A stretch of DNA of 64,000 nt from Denitromonas halophila (lineage in GTDB: Bacteria; Pseudomonadota; Gammaproteobacteria; Burkholderiales; Rhodocyclaceae). The notes under the pieces are model-generated. The model did no database searches and had not been told where the DNA came from. It worked only from the letters and a program-made list of their open reading frames with translations. Position numbers and translations under genes: made by a program. The DNA lies in NCBI RefSeq assembly GCF_007625155.1, contig NZ_VMNK01000007.1:1-64000 (forward strand), given 5' to 3'. Shown piece by piece: positions 1 through 8,623 of this stretch (within the stretch, counting starts at the first letter, position 1; each line of letters starts with the position of its first letter).

Positions 1-35
1 ACGCCCTGCCCGCCACCCCCCACCCCGCGGCCTGA
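1..35 (+). CDS. Possible 3' end of an upstream gene (partial)
   Basis: One frame reads through the left edge and ends in TGA at 33-35, leaving a tail rich in Ala and Pro. It lies 24 bp before the EmrA-like start, as expected if an outer-membrane efflux component preceded the adaptor in one operon. Eleven codons cannot identify a family, so the role is a guess from context. Confidence 0.25.
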   Translation, partial: ALPATPHPAA

Positions 36-59
36 GCCCGACATGCCGAGGATAAAAAC

Positions 60-539
60 ATGAGCACGCCCAACCCCAACACCCCCGTCACCACCGCCAA
101 TCTGCCCGACCGCCGCCGCAAGCCGCTGATGATCGCGCTGGGCACCGTCTTTGCCGCTGCCGGCATCGCCTACGGCGCCTGCTGGGCGCTGGTCTCCCGC
201 TACGCGGAAGACACCGACGACGCCTATGTGGCGGGCAACGTGGTGCAGATCACCCCGCGGACCGCCGGCACGGTGCTGGCCATCCATGCCGACGACACCC
301 ACTTCGTGCGCGCTGGCGACACCCTGGTGCAGCTCGACGAGGCCGACGCCAAGATCGCGCTCGACCAGGCCGAGGCCCAACTGGCGCAGACGGTGCGCGA
401 GGTGCGCACCCTGTTCGCCACCAGCGGCTCGCTGGCGGCAGCCGTCGAACTGCGCCAGTCCGACATGGCCAAGGCGCGCGACGACCTGGCCCGGCGCCAG
501 GCGCTGGCCGGCACCGGCGGCGCGGCCGGTGCGCATTGA
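60..539 (+). pseudogene. Truncated EmrA/HlyD-type membrane fusion protein
   Basis: The 159-residue product begins like an EmrA-type periplasmic adaptor of a major-facilitator multidrug pump. It has a cytoplasmic N-terminus, one membrane helix at about residues 23-45, the TDDAYVxGN motif at about 52-60 and the first lipoyl/beta-barrel half. It then enters the coiled-coil hairpin and stops at about residue 159, whereas family members are near 350-400 residues. The second half of the hairpin, the second lipoyl half and the barrel are missing. A GAGGA ribosome site lies at 48-52. No EmrB-like pump follows; the next gene is a LysR regulator on the opposite strand. After the stop, another frame reads PVRIE, which resembles the C-terminal part of EmrA, so an internal deletion may have joined the two ends. 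Probably non-functional. Confidence 0.7.
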
Positions 540-599
540 GGGCCATGACAGGCTGGGCCGGCCAAGCAACGCGGTCATCGATGCACATGGTCGGTAGAT

Positions 600-1526
600 T
601 CACACGTCCCGAGCCGCACCCTGACGTGCATCCCAGTACGGTTGCGGGCCGAAGCGCTCGAGCAGGAAATCGATGAACACCCGCACCTTCGCCGGCAGAT
701 GCCGCGTGGGCAGGTACACCGCATAGGCAAAACGCTCGACCGGCACGTATTCGGACAACACCGCCTGCAGCCGGCCGGCCTGCAGGTCCGCGCCGACGAT
801 GAAGGTCGGCAGCAAGGCCACACCCAGGCCGCCCAGCACCGCCTGTGACAGGGCTTCGTCATCATTGATGTGCAGGCGGCCCGACACCGGCACCGCGATC
901 CGCCCCACCGGCCCCGAAAAGTGCCACATGTCGCGCTCGCCCATGTGGGTGTAGTGCAGGCAATTGTGGCCAACCAGATCTTCCGGTGTGCGCGGCACAC
1001 CGTGCTGGCGGAAATACGCCGGCGTGGCGCAGACCATGCGACGGATCGGTGCCAGCCGCCGCGCCACCAGAGCCGGCGCCGGCTCGGGCACAATGCGCAC
1101 GGCCACGTCATAGCCCTCATCGGCCAGATCGACGATACGGTCGTTGATCGTCATGTCCACACTGAGCGCCGGGTAGCGCGCCAGGAAATCGGGCAGCGCG
1201 GGCGCGATGTGCAAGGTGCCGAAGGCCACCGAGGCGCTGATCTTGAGCACGCCCCGTGGCTCGGCCTGCAGGTGGCCGATGGTCTGATCCGCGTCCTCCA
1301 GCTCCTGGACGATGCGCGCGCAATGCGCATAGTAGGCCGCACCGATTTCGGTCAAGCTCAGCCGCCGGGTACTGCGATTGAGCAAGCGAACACCGAGCGA
1401 GGCCTCCAGCGCGGCCACCGCCTTGCTCAACTTGGAGCGCGTGGCATTCATGCGCCGCGCCGCTTCGGAGAAGCTCTTCGCCTCGACCACCCGCGCGAAG
1501 ATCAGCATGCCATCGACCTTGCTCAT
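600..1526 (-). CDS. LysR-family transcriptional regulator (CrgA-like)
   Basis: A 308-residue LysR-type regulator. Residues 1-60 hold the winged helix-turn-helix (FSEAARRMNATRSKLSKAVAALE, split here as FSEAARRMN and KLSKAVAALE), and the rest is the periplasmic-binding-protein-like effector domain (about 90-295). The start is placed at MSKVDGM because LysR proteins begin a few residues before the helix-turn-helix; an in-frame ATG 25 codons upstream would add a non-homologous, basic extension. It belongs to the CrgA/DhcR-like branch that often controls nearby efflux or oxidoreductase genes. Its neighbour is the truncated emrA-like gene, transcribed convergently, so its original target operon may have been lost by deletion. 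Divergent from rnk, with about 130 bp between the starts. Confidence 0.9.
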   Translation of the reverse strand: MSKVDGMLIFARVVEAKSFSEAARRMNATRSKLSKAVAALEASLGVRLLNRSTRRLSLTEIGAAYYAHCARIVQELEDADQTIGHLQAEPRGVLKISASVAFGTLHIAPALPDFLARYPALSVDMTINDRIVDLADEGYDVAVRIVPEPAPALVARRLAPIRRMVCATPAYFRQHGVPRTPEDLVGHNCLHYTHMGERDMWHFSGPVGRIAVPVSGRLHINDDEALSQAVLGGLGVALLPTFIVGADLQAGRLQAVLSEYVPVERFAYAVYLPTRHLPAKVRVFIDFLLERFGPQPYWDARQGAARDV

Positions 1527-1654
1527 TGCGTCTGCCCTTTGTCGCCAATTTGGCACCAATGCTGTGCCCTTTCGCGATCTTATCAATTTGGTTGGCCTCA
1601 CCTACCATGGGTTCCGGATGCAGCGAAGCATCCACACACATCTATGGAGACGAA

Positions 1655-2014
1655 ATGCGCAGCGACTACATCATCCTGGGCGACGCCGACTTTGTCCGGC
1701 TCATGGCACTCAACCCGGAGCCTCAATTGCGCGCCGAGCTCGAAGGCGCGGTGGTGATGCCGACCCGCGCCGTGCCGCGCGGCGTGGTGATGCTGAACTC
1801 CCGTGTCCGCTACATCGATGACGCCACCGGGGTGTCCCGCGACATCGAAATCGTCTATCCCACCGACGCGGACGCCGCCGCCGGCAAGGTGTCCGTTCTT
1901 GCACCGGTCGGTTCGGCGCTCATCGGTCTGTCGGTGGGCGAACAGATCGACTGGACCTTTCCGGACGGCCGCCGCATCCGGCTACGGGTGGAAGATGTCC
2001 TGACCGACGCCTGA
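1655..2014 (+). CDS. rnk: Rnk/GreA C-terminal-domain protein (regulator of nucleoside diphosphate kinase type)
   Basis: A 119-residue protein whose second half (about 45-119) is the FKBP-like fold shared by Rnk and the GreA/GreB C-terminus. Landmarks are the strand 'NSRVRYID', 'DIEIVYPTDAD', 'SVLAPVGSALIGLSVGEQIDW' (first part) and the closing 'IRLRVEDV'. Rnk binds RNA polymerase beside the secondary channel but lacks the long Gre coiled coil; here the N-terminal helical part is short, as in Rnk. The start at 1655 is preceded by GGAGA at 1646-1650. Monocistronic between a divergent LysR gene and a short-chain dehydrogenase. The family assignment is firm; the physiological role in this organism is inferred from E. 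coli Rnk. Confidence 0.82.
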   Translation: MRSDYIILGDADFVRLMALNPEPQLRAELEGAVVMPTRAVPRGVVMLNSRVRYIDDATGVSRDIEIVYPTDADAAAGKVSVLAPVGSALIGLSVGEQIDWTFPDGRRIRLRVEDVLTDA

Positions 2015-2052
2015 GCGCATTCGGCCCGTCCTTCGCACCCGGCCAACCGACA

Positions 2053-2088
2053 ACGCCCGACCAGCAGCAGATGCCGCCAGTCGGGCGT
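2053..2088. terminator. Hairpin after rnk, possible terminator
   Basis: ACGCCCGAC at 2053-2061 is the exact reverse complement of GTCGGGCGT at 2080-2088, with an 18-base loop. There is no U-run, so termination would have to be weak or factor-dependent. Confidence 0.3.
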
Positions 2089-2159
2089 CGTCACGTCTGG
2101 CCCAATCGACCTACACTATCGGGCGAACTCCCTCCCCGATACTGCCAAGGACTTCACCA

Positions 2160-2894
2160 ATGAAAGCCATTGTCACCGGCACCAGTCGCGGCCTGGGCGC
2201 CGCCATTGCCATGGCGCTGCTCGAACGCGGCATCCCCGTGCTCGGCCTGGCCCGTCAACACAATCCGGCGCTGACGCAGCCGGGCGCGGCGTGTGCACAG
2301 ACCGCGCTGGACCTGTCGAATCCGGACGCGCTGGCACGCTGGCTCGCTGGCGGCGAGATAGCCCGCTTTCTCGCCGACGAAGACACCGTACTGCTGATCA
2401 ACAACGCCGGCACCGTGGCGCCGGTCGGGCCGCTGGGCACGCAAGGCAGCGCGGCAGTGGCGCAGGCGGTGAGCCTGAACGTGGCGGCGCCGCTGATGCT
2501 GGCCGACGCGTTCGTGACGGCCAGCCCGGCCGCGTGCGACCGGCGCATCGTGCATGTATCGAGCGGCGCGGCACGCAAGGCGTATGCGGGCTGGAATGTA
2601 TATGGCGCCACCAAGGCGGCGCTGGACCACCACGCCCGCGCGGCGCTCGAGGACAGCGTACCGGGGCTGCGCATTTGCAGTCTGGCGCCGGGGCTGGTCG
2701 ACACCGATATGCAGTTACAGGTGCGCAGCAGCGACGGCGCCCGCTTTCCGGCCCGTGAGCGCTTCGAGGCGCTCAAGCGCGACGGCGCATTGCTGGTGCC
2801 GGCGGTGTGCGCGGCGCAGTTGGTTCGCTATCTGTTGTCGGACGATTTTGGCGCAGACGCGACCGCTGACTTGCGCGAGCTGGCGTCCGCCTAA
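2160..2894 (+). CDS. Short-chain dehydrogenase/reductase (SDR family)
   Basis: A 244-residue classical SDR. The nucleotide-binding TGTSRGLG sits at residues 6-13, the NNAG motif at 81-84, the catalytic Ser near 144 and the YxxxK pair at Tyr158/Lys162. These define an active NAD(P)(H)-dependent oxidoreductase. The substrate cannot be read from sequence; the sepiapterin-reductase-like layout (C-terminal 'LAPGLVDTDMQ') is seen in several unassigned bacterial SDRs. Its stop codon overlaps the petA stop codon on the other strand (2891-2894), so the two genes converge without a spacer and have no functional tie implied by that. Confidence 0.88.
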   Translation: MKAIVTGTSRGLGAAIAMALLERGIPVLGLARQHNPALTQPGAACAQTALDLSNPDALARWLAGGEIARFLADEDTVLLINNAGTVAPVGPLGTQGSAAVAQAVSLNVAAPLMLADAFVTASPAACDRRIVHVSSGAARKAYAGWNVYGATKAALDHHARAALEDSVPGLRICSLAPGLVDTDMQLQVRSSDGARFPARERFEALKRDGALLVPAVCAAQLVRYLLSDDFGADATADLRELASA

Positions 2895-3478
2895 GCGGCG
2901 TCGTCGTCGGCGCCGATAATCAACCGGGTGTCGCTGAGGTATTTGTGTGGCGGCACTTCAAGGTTGTCGGGCGCGGGTTTGTGCAGATACACCCGGCCGG
3001 CCAGGTCGAAGGTGGAGCCGTGGCAGGGGCACAGGAAGCCGCCGGGCCAGTCGGCGCCCAGGCCGCTGGCGGCACCGGCGCCGAACTTCTCGCTTGGCGA
3101 GCAGCCCAGATGGGTGCAGATACCCACCGCGACGAGGTAGCGCGGGTTGATGGCGCGGTGGCGGTTTTGCGCATACGCCGGCTGCATGGGGTGAGCCGAC
3201 GCGGGATCAACCAGGTCGGCCTCATTGCCCTCAAGACTGGCGAGCATGGCGTCGGTGCGGTGCAGGATCCACACCGGCTTGCCGCGCCACTCGACTGTCA
3301 TCATGTCGCCCGGGGCGAGCTTGCCGATGTCGACTTCCACTGGCGCACCAGCGGCACGTGCGCGCTCGGAGGGTGTCAGACTCGCAACCAGCGGCACCGC
3401 CACACCAGCGGTGGCTGCAGCACCCACGGCAGAGGTCGCAATCAACAAGCGGCGGCGGTCGGCAAGTGTGTCAGTCAT
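2891..3478 (-). CDS. petA: Rieske iron-sulfur subunit of a cytochrome bc1-type complex, orphan copy
   Basis: A 195-residue Rieske protein. The N-terminus carries a twin-arginine-type signal anchor (DRRRLLIATS, then a hydrophobic stretch to about residue 30). The 2Fe-2S cluster motifs are CTHLGC at 121-126 and CPCHGS at 150-155, with the usual Pro-rich closing region. It would accept electrons from quinol at the Qo site and pass them to cytochrome c1. The start at 3478 has GAGG about ten bases upstream. No cytochrome b (petB) or c1 (petC) gene accompanies it, unlike normal petABC operons; the next gene downstream is an unrelated SDR. It is probably a second Rieske isoform, as known in Rubrivivax. 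A sigma-54-type promoter lies upstream on the same strand (3616-3632). Confidence 0.9.
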   Translation of the reverse strand: MTDTLADRRRLLIATSAVGAAATAGVAVPLVASLTPSERARAAGAPVEVDIGKLAPGDMMTVEWRGKPVWILHRTDAMLASLEGNEADLVDPASAHPMQPAYAQNRHRAINPRYLVAVGICTHLGCSPSEKFGAGAASGLGADWPGGFLCPCHGSTFDLAGRVYLHKPAPDNLEVPPHKYLSDTRLIIGADDDAA

Positions 3479-3615
3479 GAGTTCAGCACCTCGTTGTTCA
3501 GGTGGCGAACCCCGGCGCCTGAACCCGCACCTTGGGGGTTGGGGAGATCCATTTGGCGACTCGTGAAGAGCCAAATTGACGCGGGTGTGCGCCGGGGCTT
3601 GCCTGCGCTTCCTTA

Positions 3616-3632
3616 CTCAAGTCCCGTGCCAG
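3616..3632 (-). promoter_or_regulatory. Predicted sigma-54 promoter for the orphan petA
   Basis: Read on the minus strand the site is CTGGCACGGGACTTGAG. TGGCACG-N4-TTG matches the -24/-12 consensus exactly; only the last -12 base differs (TTGA rather than TTGC). The predicted start of transcription is near 3606, leaving a leader of about 130 nt before the petA start codon. Confidence 0.65.
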
Positions 3633-3706
3633 AACCACAAAATGCGGATAAACCATTGATTGGCAATGGATTATCCTATTTCTCTTCGATGTCGAGACAC
3701 GGCAAA

Positions 3707-3746
3707 ACTGCCATTCAAGACACTGATTGGCAGTCAGGCGCTGCCA
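3707..3746. promoter_or_regulatory. Cluster of ACTGCCA/TGGCAG half-sites, likely activator binding region for petA
   Basis: ACTGCCA at 3707-3713, TTGGCAGT at 3727-3734 and CTGCCA at 3741-3746 form overlapping inverted repeats. They lie about 75-115 bp upstream of the -24 element of the petA promoter, the usual distance for an enhancer-binding protein. The same half-sites recur upstream of the cyd operon and of the gene at 9301. Confidence 0.5.
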
Positions 3747-3761
3747 CTTCCGACACCTCGG

Positions 3762-5117
<1,356 letters not shown>

Positions 5118-5132
5118 GGTGCGCTGCCAGAG

Positions 5133-5169
5133 TTGTCAGTGGTACTGCCAATAGTCTGCCGCTGTCAGT
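5133..5169. promoter_or_regulatory. Predicted activator operators upstream of the cyd operon
   Basis: TTGTCAGTGGTACTGCCAA at 5133-5151 is a palindrome of the form TTGNCAGT-N3-ACTGNCAA. A further TGTCAGT half-site is at 5163-5169. The palindrome is about 95-115 bp upstream of the cyd -24 element and 16 bp before the start codon of the divergent activator gene, so it could serve both as enhancer and as autoregulatory operator. Confidence 0.6.
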
Positions 5170-5245
5170 CACGCGTCAAGCGTCAAGATGACGATCAACG
5201 CACGCAATACCTTGTTTTACGTCAAGAATCGCATCGGCACAGCGT

Positions 5246-5262
5246 CTGGCACGCGTCTTGTA
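5246..5262 (+). promoter_or_regulatory. Predicted sigma-54 promoter of the cyd operon
   Basis: The site reads CTGGCACGCGTCTTGTA: TGGCACG at 5247-5253, four bases, then TTGTA at 5258-5262. All positions of TGGCACG-N4-TTG match; the final -12 base is T instead of C. Transcription would begin near 5273, just ahead of cydP. A weak FNR-like element (TTGTT-N4-GTCAA, 5212-5225) lies between operator and promoter and could bind FNR or simply be chance. Confidence 0.68.
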
Positions 5263-5295
5263 TGACGTGTAGGGACAGATAGGGAACACCAAGGC

Positions 5296-5478
5296 ATGAA
5301 AGACCGACAACTTGCCCGTGAGCTGATCCTCATCGTGATCATCAAGCTGATCGCGATCACCGCCCTGTGGTGGGCGGTGGTGCGCGACACGCCCCCCCCC
5401 GTGACCCCGCAGGCCATGGAAACGCGGATCAGTCAGGGCGCGCAACCCACTTCGCAAGGACACCCCCATGATCAGTGA
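5296..5478 (+). CDS. cydP: CydP-type small subunit of cytochrome bd oxidase
   Basis: A 60-residue single-pass membrane protein: a short charged start (KDRQLARE), a helix at about residues 9-29 ending in ALWW, then a Pro/Gln-rich tail. This layout (RE-hydrophobic-KL-ALWW) matches the small putative oxidase subunit CydP found ahead of cydA in many beta- and gammaproteobacteria. Its 3' end overlaps the cydA start by 11 nt, so the two are translationally coupled. Codons 33-36 contain a run of nine C residues (5392-5400), where slippage would truncate or replace the tail but leave the helix intact. Its function is inferred from gene position and similarity. Confidence 0.75.
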   Translation: MKDRQLARELILIVIIKLIAITALWWAVVRDTPPPVTPQAMETRISQGAQPTSQGHPHDQ

Positions 5479-7024
5479 ACAACTCGTCGACCTGTCTCGG
5501 CTGCAGTTCGCCGCCACTGCGATGTACCACTTCCTGTTCGTGCCGCTCACCATCGGCATGACCTGGATCCTGGTCATCATGGAGTCGGTCTATGTGATGA
5601 CCGGCCGGCCCATCTACAAGGACATGACCCGCTTCTGGGGCAAGCTGTTCGGTATCAACTTCGCGCTCGGCGTCACTACCGGCATCACGCTCGAATTCCA
5701 GTTCGGAACCAACTGGGCCTACTACTCGCACTACGTGGGCGACATCTTCGGCGCCCCGCTGGCGATCGAGGGGCTGATGGCCTTCTTCCTCGAATCGACC
5801 TTCATCGGCCTGTTCTTCTTCGGCTGGGACCGCCTCTCGCGCAAGCAGCACCTGCTGGTGACGCTGATGATGGCGATCGGCACCAACCTGTCGGCGCTGT
5901 GGATCCTGATCGCCAACGGCTGGATGCAGAACCCGGTCGGCGCCGAGTTCTCGGCCACCACCATGCGCATGGAGATGGTGGATTTCTGGGCCGTGGTGTT
6001 CAACCCGGATGCCCAGGCCAAGTTCGTGCACACGGTGTCGGCCGGCTATGTCACCGGCGCCATGTTCGTGCTGTCGATCAGCGCCTGGTACCTGCTGCGC
6101 GGTCGCGATGTCGAGTTTGCCAAGCGCTCCTTCCGCATCGCCGCCGCCTTCGGGCTGGCCTCGGCGCTGTCGGTGGTGGTGCTCGGCGACGAGTCCGGCT
6201 ACACCGTCGGCGAGGCACAGCAGACCAAGCTGGCCGCGATGGAGGCGATGTGGGAGACCGAACCGGCGCCGGCTGGGCTCAAGCTCATCGCCGGCATCGA
6301 CGAGGCCGGGATGAAGAACGACTGGGAGATCGAGATCCCCTGGGTGCTCGGCCTGATCGGCACCCGCTCGACCGACACCGTGCTGCCCGGCCTCAAGGAG
6401 ATCCTCGCCGAGAACCGCACGCGCATCGTCTCCGGCATCGAGGCGGTCAAGGCGCTGGAGGCAGTGCGGCGCAATCCCGAAGACAGCGCCGCCCGCGCAC
6501 AGCTTGCGGCCCATCAGGCCGATCTGGGCTTCGGGCTGCTGCTCAAGAAGTATGTGATCGACATGGACCAGGTCACCCCCGCGCTGATCGACCGGGCCGC
6601 CGCCGACACCATTCCGCGCGTCACCCCGCTGTTCTGGACCTTCCGCCTGATGGTGGCGCTGGGCTTCGCCTTCGTTGTGCTGTTCGCACTGGCCACCTGG
6701 TATTCGATCACGGGCGACTTCGCCGACCGGCGCTGGCTGCTGCACTGGGCGCTGTGGTTCCTGCCGATGCCGTGGATCGCCTGCGAGATGGGCTGGTTCG
6801 TGGCCGAGTACGGCCGCCAGCCCTGGACCATCTACGGCGTGCTGCCGACCCATCTGTCGGTCTCGACCCTGTCGGTGGAATCGCTCTACGGCTCGCTGGC
6901 CGGCTTCGTCGGCTTCTACACCGTGCTGCTGATCGTCGAGATGTATCTGATGGTGAAGTTCGCCCGCCAGGGCCCCGGCAGCCTAGGCACCGGCCGCTAT
7001 CTGAACGAAACCGCATCCGCCTGA
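5468..7024 (+). CDS. cydA: Cytochrome bd ubiquinol oxidase subunit I
   Basis: The 518-residue catalytic subunit of cytochrome bd, a quinol oxidase of the inner membrane with high oxygen affinity. His21 corresponds to the heme b595 ligand, and the GRQPW motif ('EYGRQPWTIYG') near residue 440 is the family signature. Nine membrane helices can be traced. The periplasmic Q-loop is long (residues about 255-380, including an Ala/Glu-rich helical insert), so this is the L-subfamily as in E. coli. The start overlaps cydP; cydB follows after 13 bp. Full length and without defects. Confidence 0.97.
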   Translation: MISEQLVDLSRLQFAATAMYHFLFVPLTIGMTWILVIMESVYVMTGRPIYKDMTRFWGKLFGINFALGVTTGITLEFQFGTNWAYYSHYVGDIFGAPLAIEGLMAFFLESTFIGLFFFGWDRLSRKQHLLVTLMMAIGTNLSALWILIANGWMQNPVGAEFSATTMRMEMVDFWAVVFNPDAQAKFVHTVSAGYVTGAMFVLSISAWYLLRGRDVEFAKRSFRIAAAFGLASALSVVVLGDESGYTVGEAQQTKLAAMEAMWETEPAPAGLKLIAGIDEAGMKNDWEIEIPWVLGLIGTRSTDTVLPGLKEILAENRTRIVSGIEAVKALEAVRRNPEDSAARAQLAAHQADLGFGLLLKKYVIDMDQVTPALIDRAAADTIPRVTPLFWTFRLMVALGFAFVVLFALATWYSITGDFADRRWLLHWALWFLPMPWIACEMGWFVAEYGRQPWTIYGVLPTHLSVSTLSVESLYGSLAGFVGFYTVLLIVEMYLMVKFARQGPGSLGTGRYLNETASA

Positions 7025-7037
7025 AGGAGCTGAAGAC

Positions 7038-8177
7038 ATGATCATCGATTACCCGACCCTCAAGGTCATCTGGTGGCTGCTGGTGGGCGTGCTGCTGGTC
7101 GGCTTTGCCATCATGGACGGCCACGACATGGGCGTGGGCACCCTGCTGCCCTTCGTCGGCCGCGACGACGTCGAACGGCGCGTGGTCATCAACACCGTCG
7201 GCCCGCACTGGGACGGCAACCAGGTGTGGTTCATCACCGGCGGCGGCGCCATCTTCGCCGCCTGGCCGCTGGTCTATGCCACCGCCTTCTCGGGCTTCTA
7301 CTGGGCCATGCTGGCAGTGTTGTGGCCGCTGTTCTTCCGCCCGGTGGGTTTCGACTACCGCAGCAAGATCCACCACCCGGTCTGGCGCAGCACCTGGGAC
7401 TGGGGCCTGTTCGTGGGCGGCGCGGTGCCGCCGCTGATCTTCGGCGTGGCCTTCGGCAACCTGCTGCAGGGCGTACCCTTCCACTTCGACAACAGCCTGG
7501 TGTCCTACTACACCGGCAGCTTCTGGGGGCTGCTCAACCCCTTTGCCCTGCTGTGCGGCCTGGTCAGCACGGCGATGATCACCTGCCATGGCGCCATTTA
7601 CCTGATGCACCGCACCGAAGGCGATATCCATCGGCGCAGCCGTGTCGCGGCGCTGCTGTTCGGCGGGGTGTTGCTGGTCGGCTTCAGTCTGGCCGGCGTT
7701 TGGCTGCAATGGATTCCGGGCTATGCCATCAGTTCGGTGATCGATCCCGCCGCCCTGCCCGACCCGCTGGCCAAGGAGGTGGTCCGGAGCGCCGGCGCCT
7801 GGATGCACAACTACCAGAATCATCCCGCCACCATCGCGGTGCCGGTGCTCGCCTACCTGGGCATCGCCACGGCGCTGGCGCTGGCCATGAAGGGGCGCAC
7901 GCTGGCGGCGTTCATCGCCTCGTCGATCGGTGTCACCGGCGTCATCGGCACGGCCGGCGTGTCGATGTTCCCGTTCATCCTGCCGTCCTCGAGCGCCCCA
8001 GACGCCAGCCTCACGGTGTGGGACAGCGTGTCGAGCCATCTGACGCTCACCCTCATGTTCTTCGCCACCGTGATCTTCATACCGATCATCATCGCCTACA
8101 CCCGCTGGGCCTATCAGGTGATGTCCGGCAAGGTCACGGCCGCCTACGTGCGCGAAAACAGCCATTCCGCCTACTGA
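7038..8177 (+). CDS. cydB: Cytochrome bd ubiquinol oxidase subunit II
   Basis: A 379-residue integral membrane subunit with about eight to nine helices, starting MIIDYPTLKVIWW and containing the CydB signatures 'DGHDMGVGTLLPF' and 'GPHWDGNQVWF'. It pairs with CydA to form the heme-bearing heterodimer. The start has GGAGC upstream at normal spacing. It is followed after 16 bp by cydX. Length is typical of the family. Confidence 0.97.
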   Translation: MIIDYPTLKVIWWLLVGVLLVGFAIMDGHDMGVGTLLPFVGRDDVERRVVINTVGPHWDGNQVWFITGGGAIFAAWPLVYATAFSGFYWAMLAVLWPLFFRPVGFDYRSKIHHPVWRSTWDWGLFVGGAVPPLIFGVAFGNLLQGVPFHFDNSLVSYYTGSFWGLLNPFALLCGLVSTAMITCHGAIYLMHRTEGDIHRRSRVAALLFGGVLLVGFSLAGVWLQWIPGYAISSVIDPAALPDPLAKEVVRSAGAWMHNYQNHPATIAVPVLAYLGIATALALAMKGRTLAAFIASSIGVTGVIGTAGVSMFPFILPSSSAPDASLTVWDSVSSHLTLTLMFFATVIFIPIIIAYTRWAYQVMSGKVTAAYVRENSHSAY

Positions 8178-8193
8178 TCTGGAGGACACCGCC

Positions 8194-8322
8194 ATGTGGT
8201 ACTTCACCTGGATGCTCGGCATCGGCTTCGCCGTGCTGCTGGCCATACTCAACGCCCTGTGGGGCGAGCATGAAGACGGCCGCCAGACGGCCCTCGCCCC
8301 CGATGCCCGCGGCGATGAGTAG
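8194..8322 (+). CDS. cydX: Cytochrome bd small subunit CydX
   Basis: A 42-residue single-helix protein beginning MWYFTWMLG and continuing into a hydrophobic helix that ends ALWGEHED. The N-terminal W-Y-F-x-W-x-L-G and the ALW..E motif after the helix are the CydX signature; the subunit stabilises the hemes of the bd oxidase. GGAGGA is nine bases upstream of the ATG. The stop overlaps the next start (ATGAGTAG), so ybgE is translationally coupled. Confidence 0.93.
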   Translation: MWYFTWMLGIGFAVLLAILNALWGEHEDGRQTALAPDARGDE

Positions 8323-8587
8323 CGCACCGACAAAGCCCGTGCGCATCGCCTGGCTGCCGCTGCTCGCCGCCATCGCCATCGCGCTGGGCATCACCGCGAA
8401 CCCACGCTGGCTGGCCGACAGCGCCGGCCATGCCGACCACTGGGCCGCCATGGCGCTGTTCTGGGCCATGAGCGCCGGCTTCGTGCGCGGCGTCGGATTC
8501 ATGCCGCATTTGCCGCCCCTGCGCTGGCTGCTGTCCGGCACGGCCTGCGGCGTCGGCGTGTTGCTGGCGCTGTGGCGGCTCGGGTGA
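8315..8587 (+). CDS. ybgE: YbgE-like cyd operon membrane protein
   Basis: A 90-residue membrane protein with three predicted helices. The motif 'MSAGFVRGVGFMPHLPPLRWL' (first 20 residues of the region near 55-75) matches the GFVxGVGFxP signature of the Cyd-operon YbgE family. The ATG at 8315 lies inside the last codons of cydX. Its function in bd-oxidase assembly or activity is not settled in any organism; operon position supports the call. Confidence 0.85.
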   Translation: MSSAPTKPVRIAWLPLLAAIAIALGITANPRWLADSAGHADHWAAMALFWAMSAGFVRGVGFMPHLPPLRWLLSGTACGVGVLLALWRLG

Positions 8588-8623
8588 CACCCCCGCCCTC
8601 CCTTCCGACAACCGGAGATTTTC

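Noticed and set aside
6708-8333. Long minus-strand open frame across cydA/cydB
   Set aside because: High-GC shadow; cydA, cydB, cydX are complete on the plus strand.
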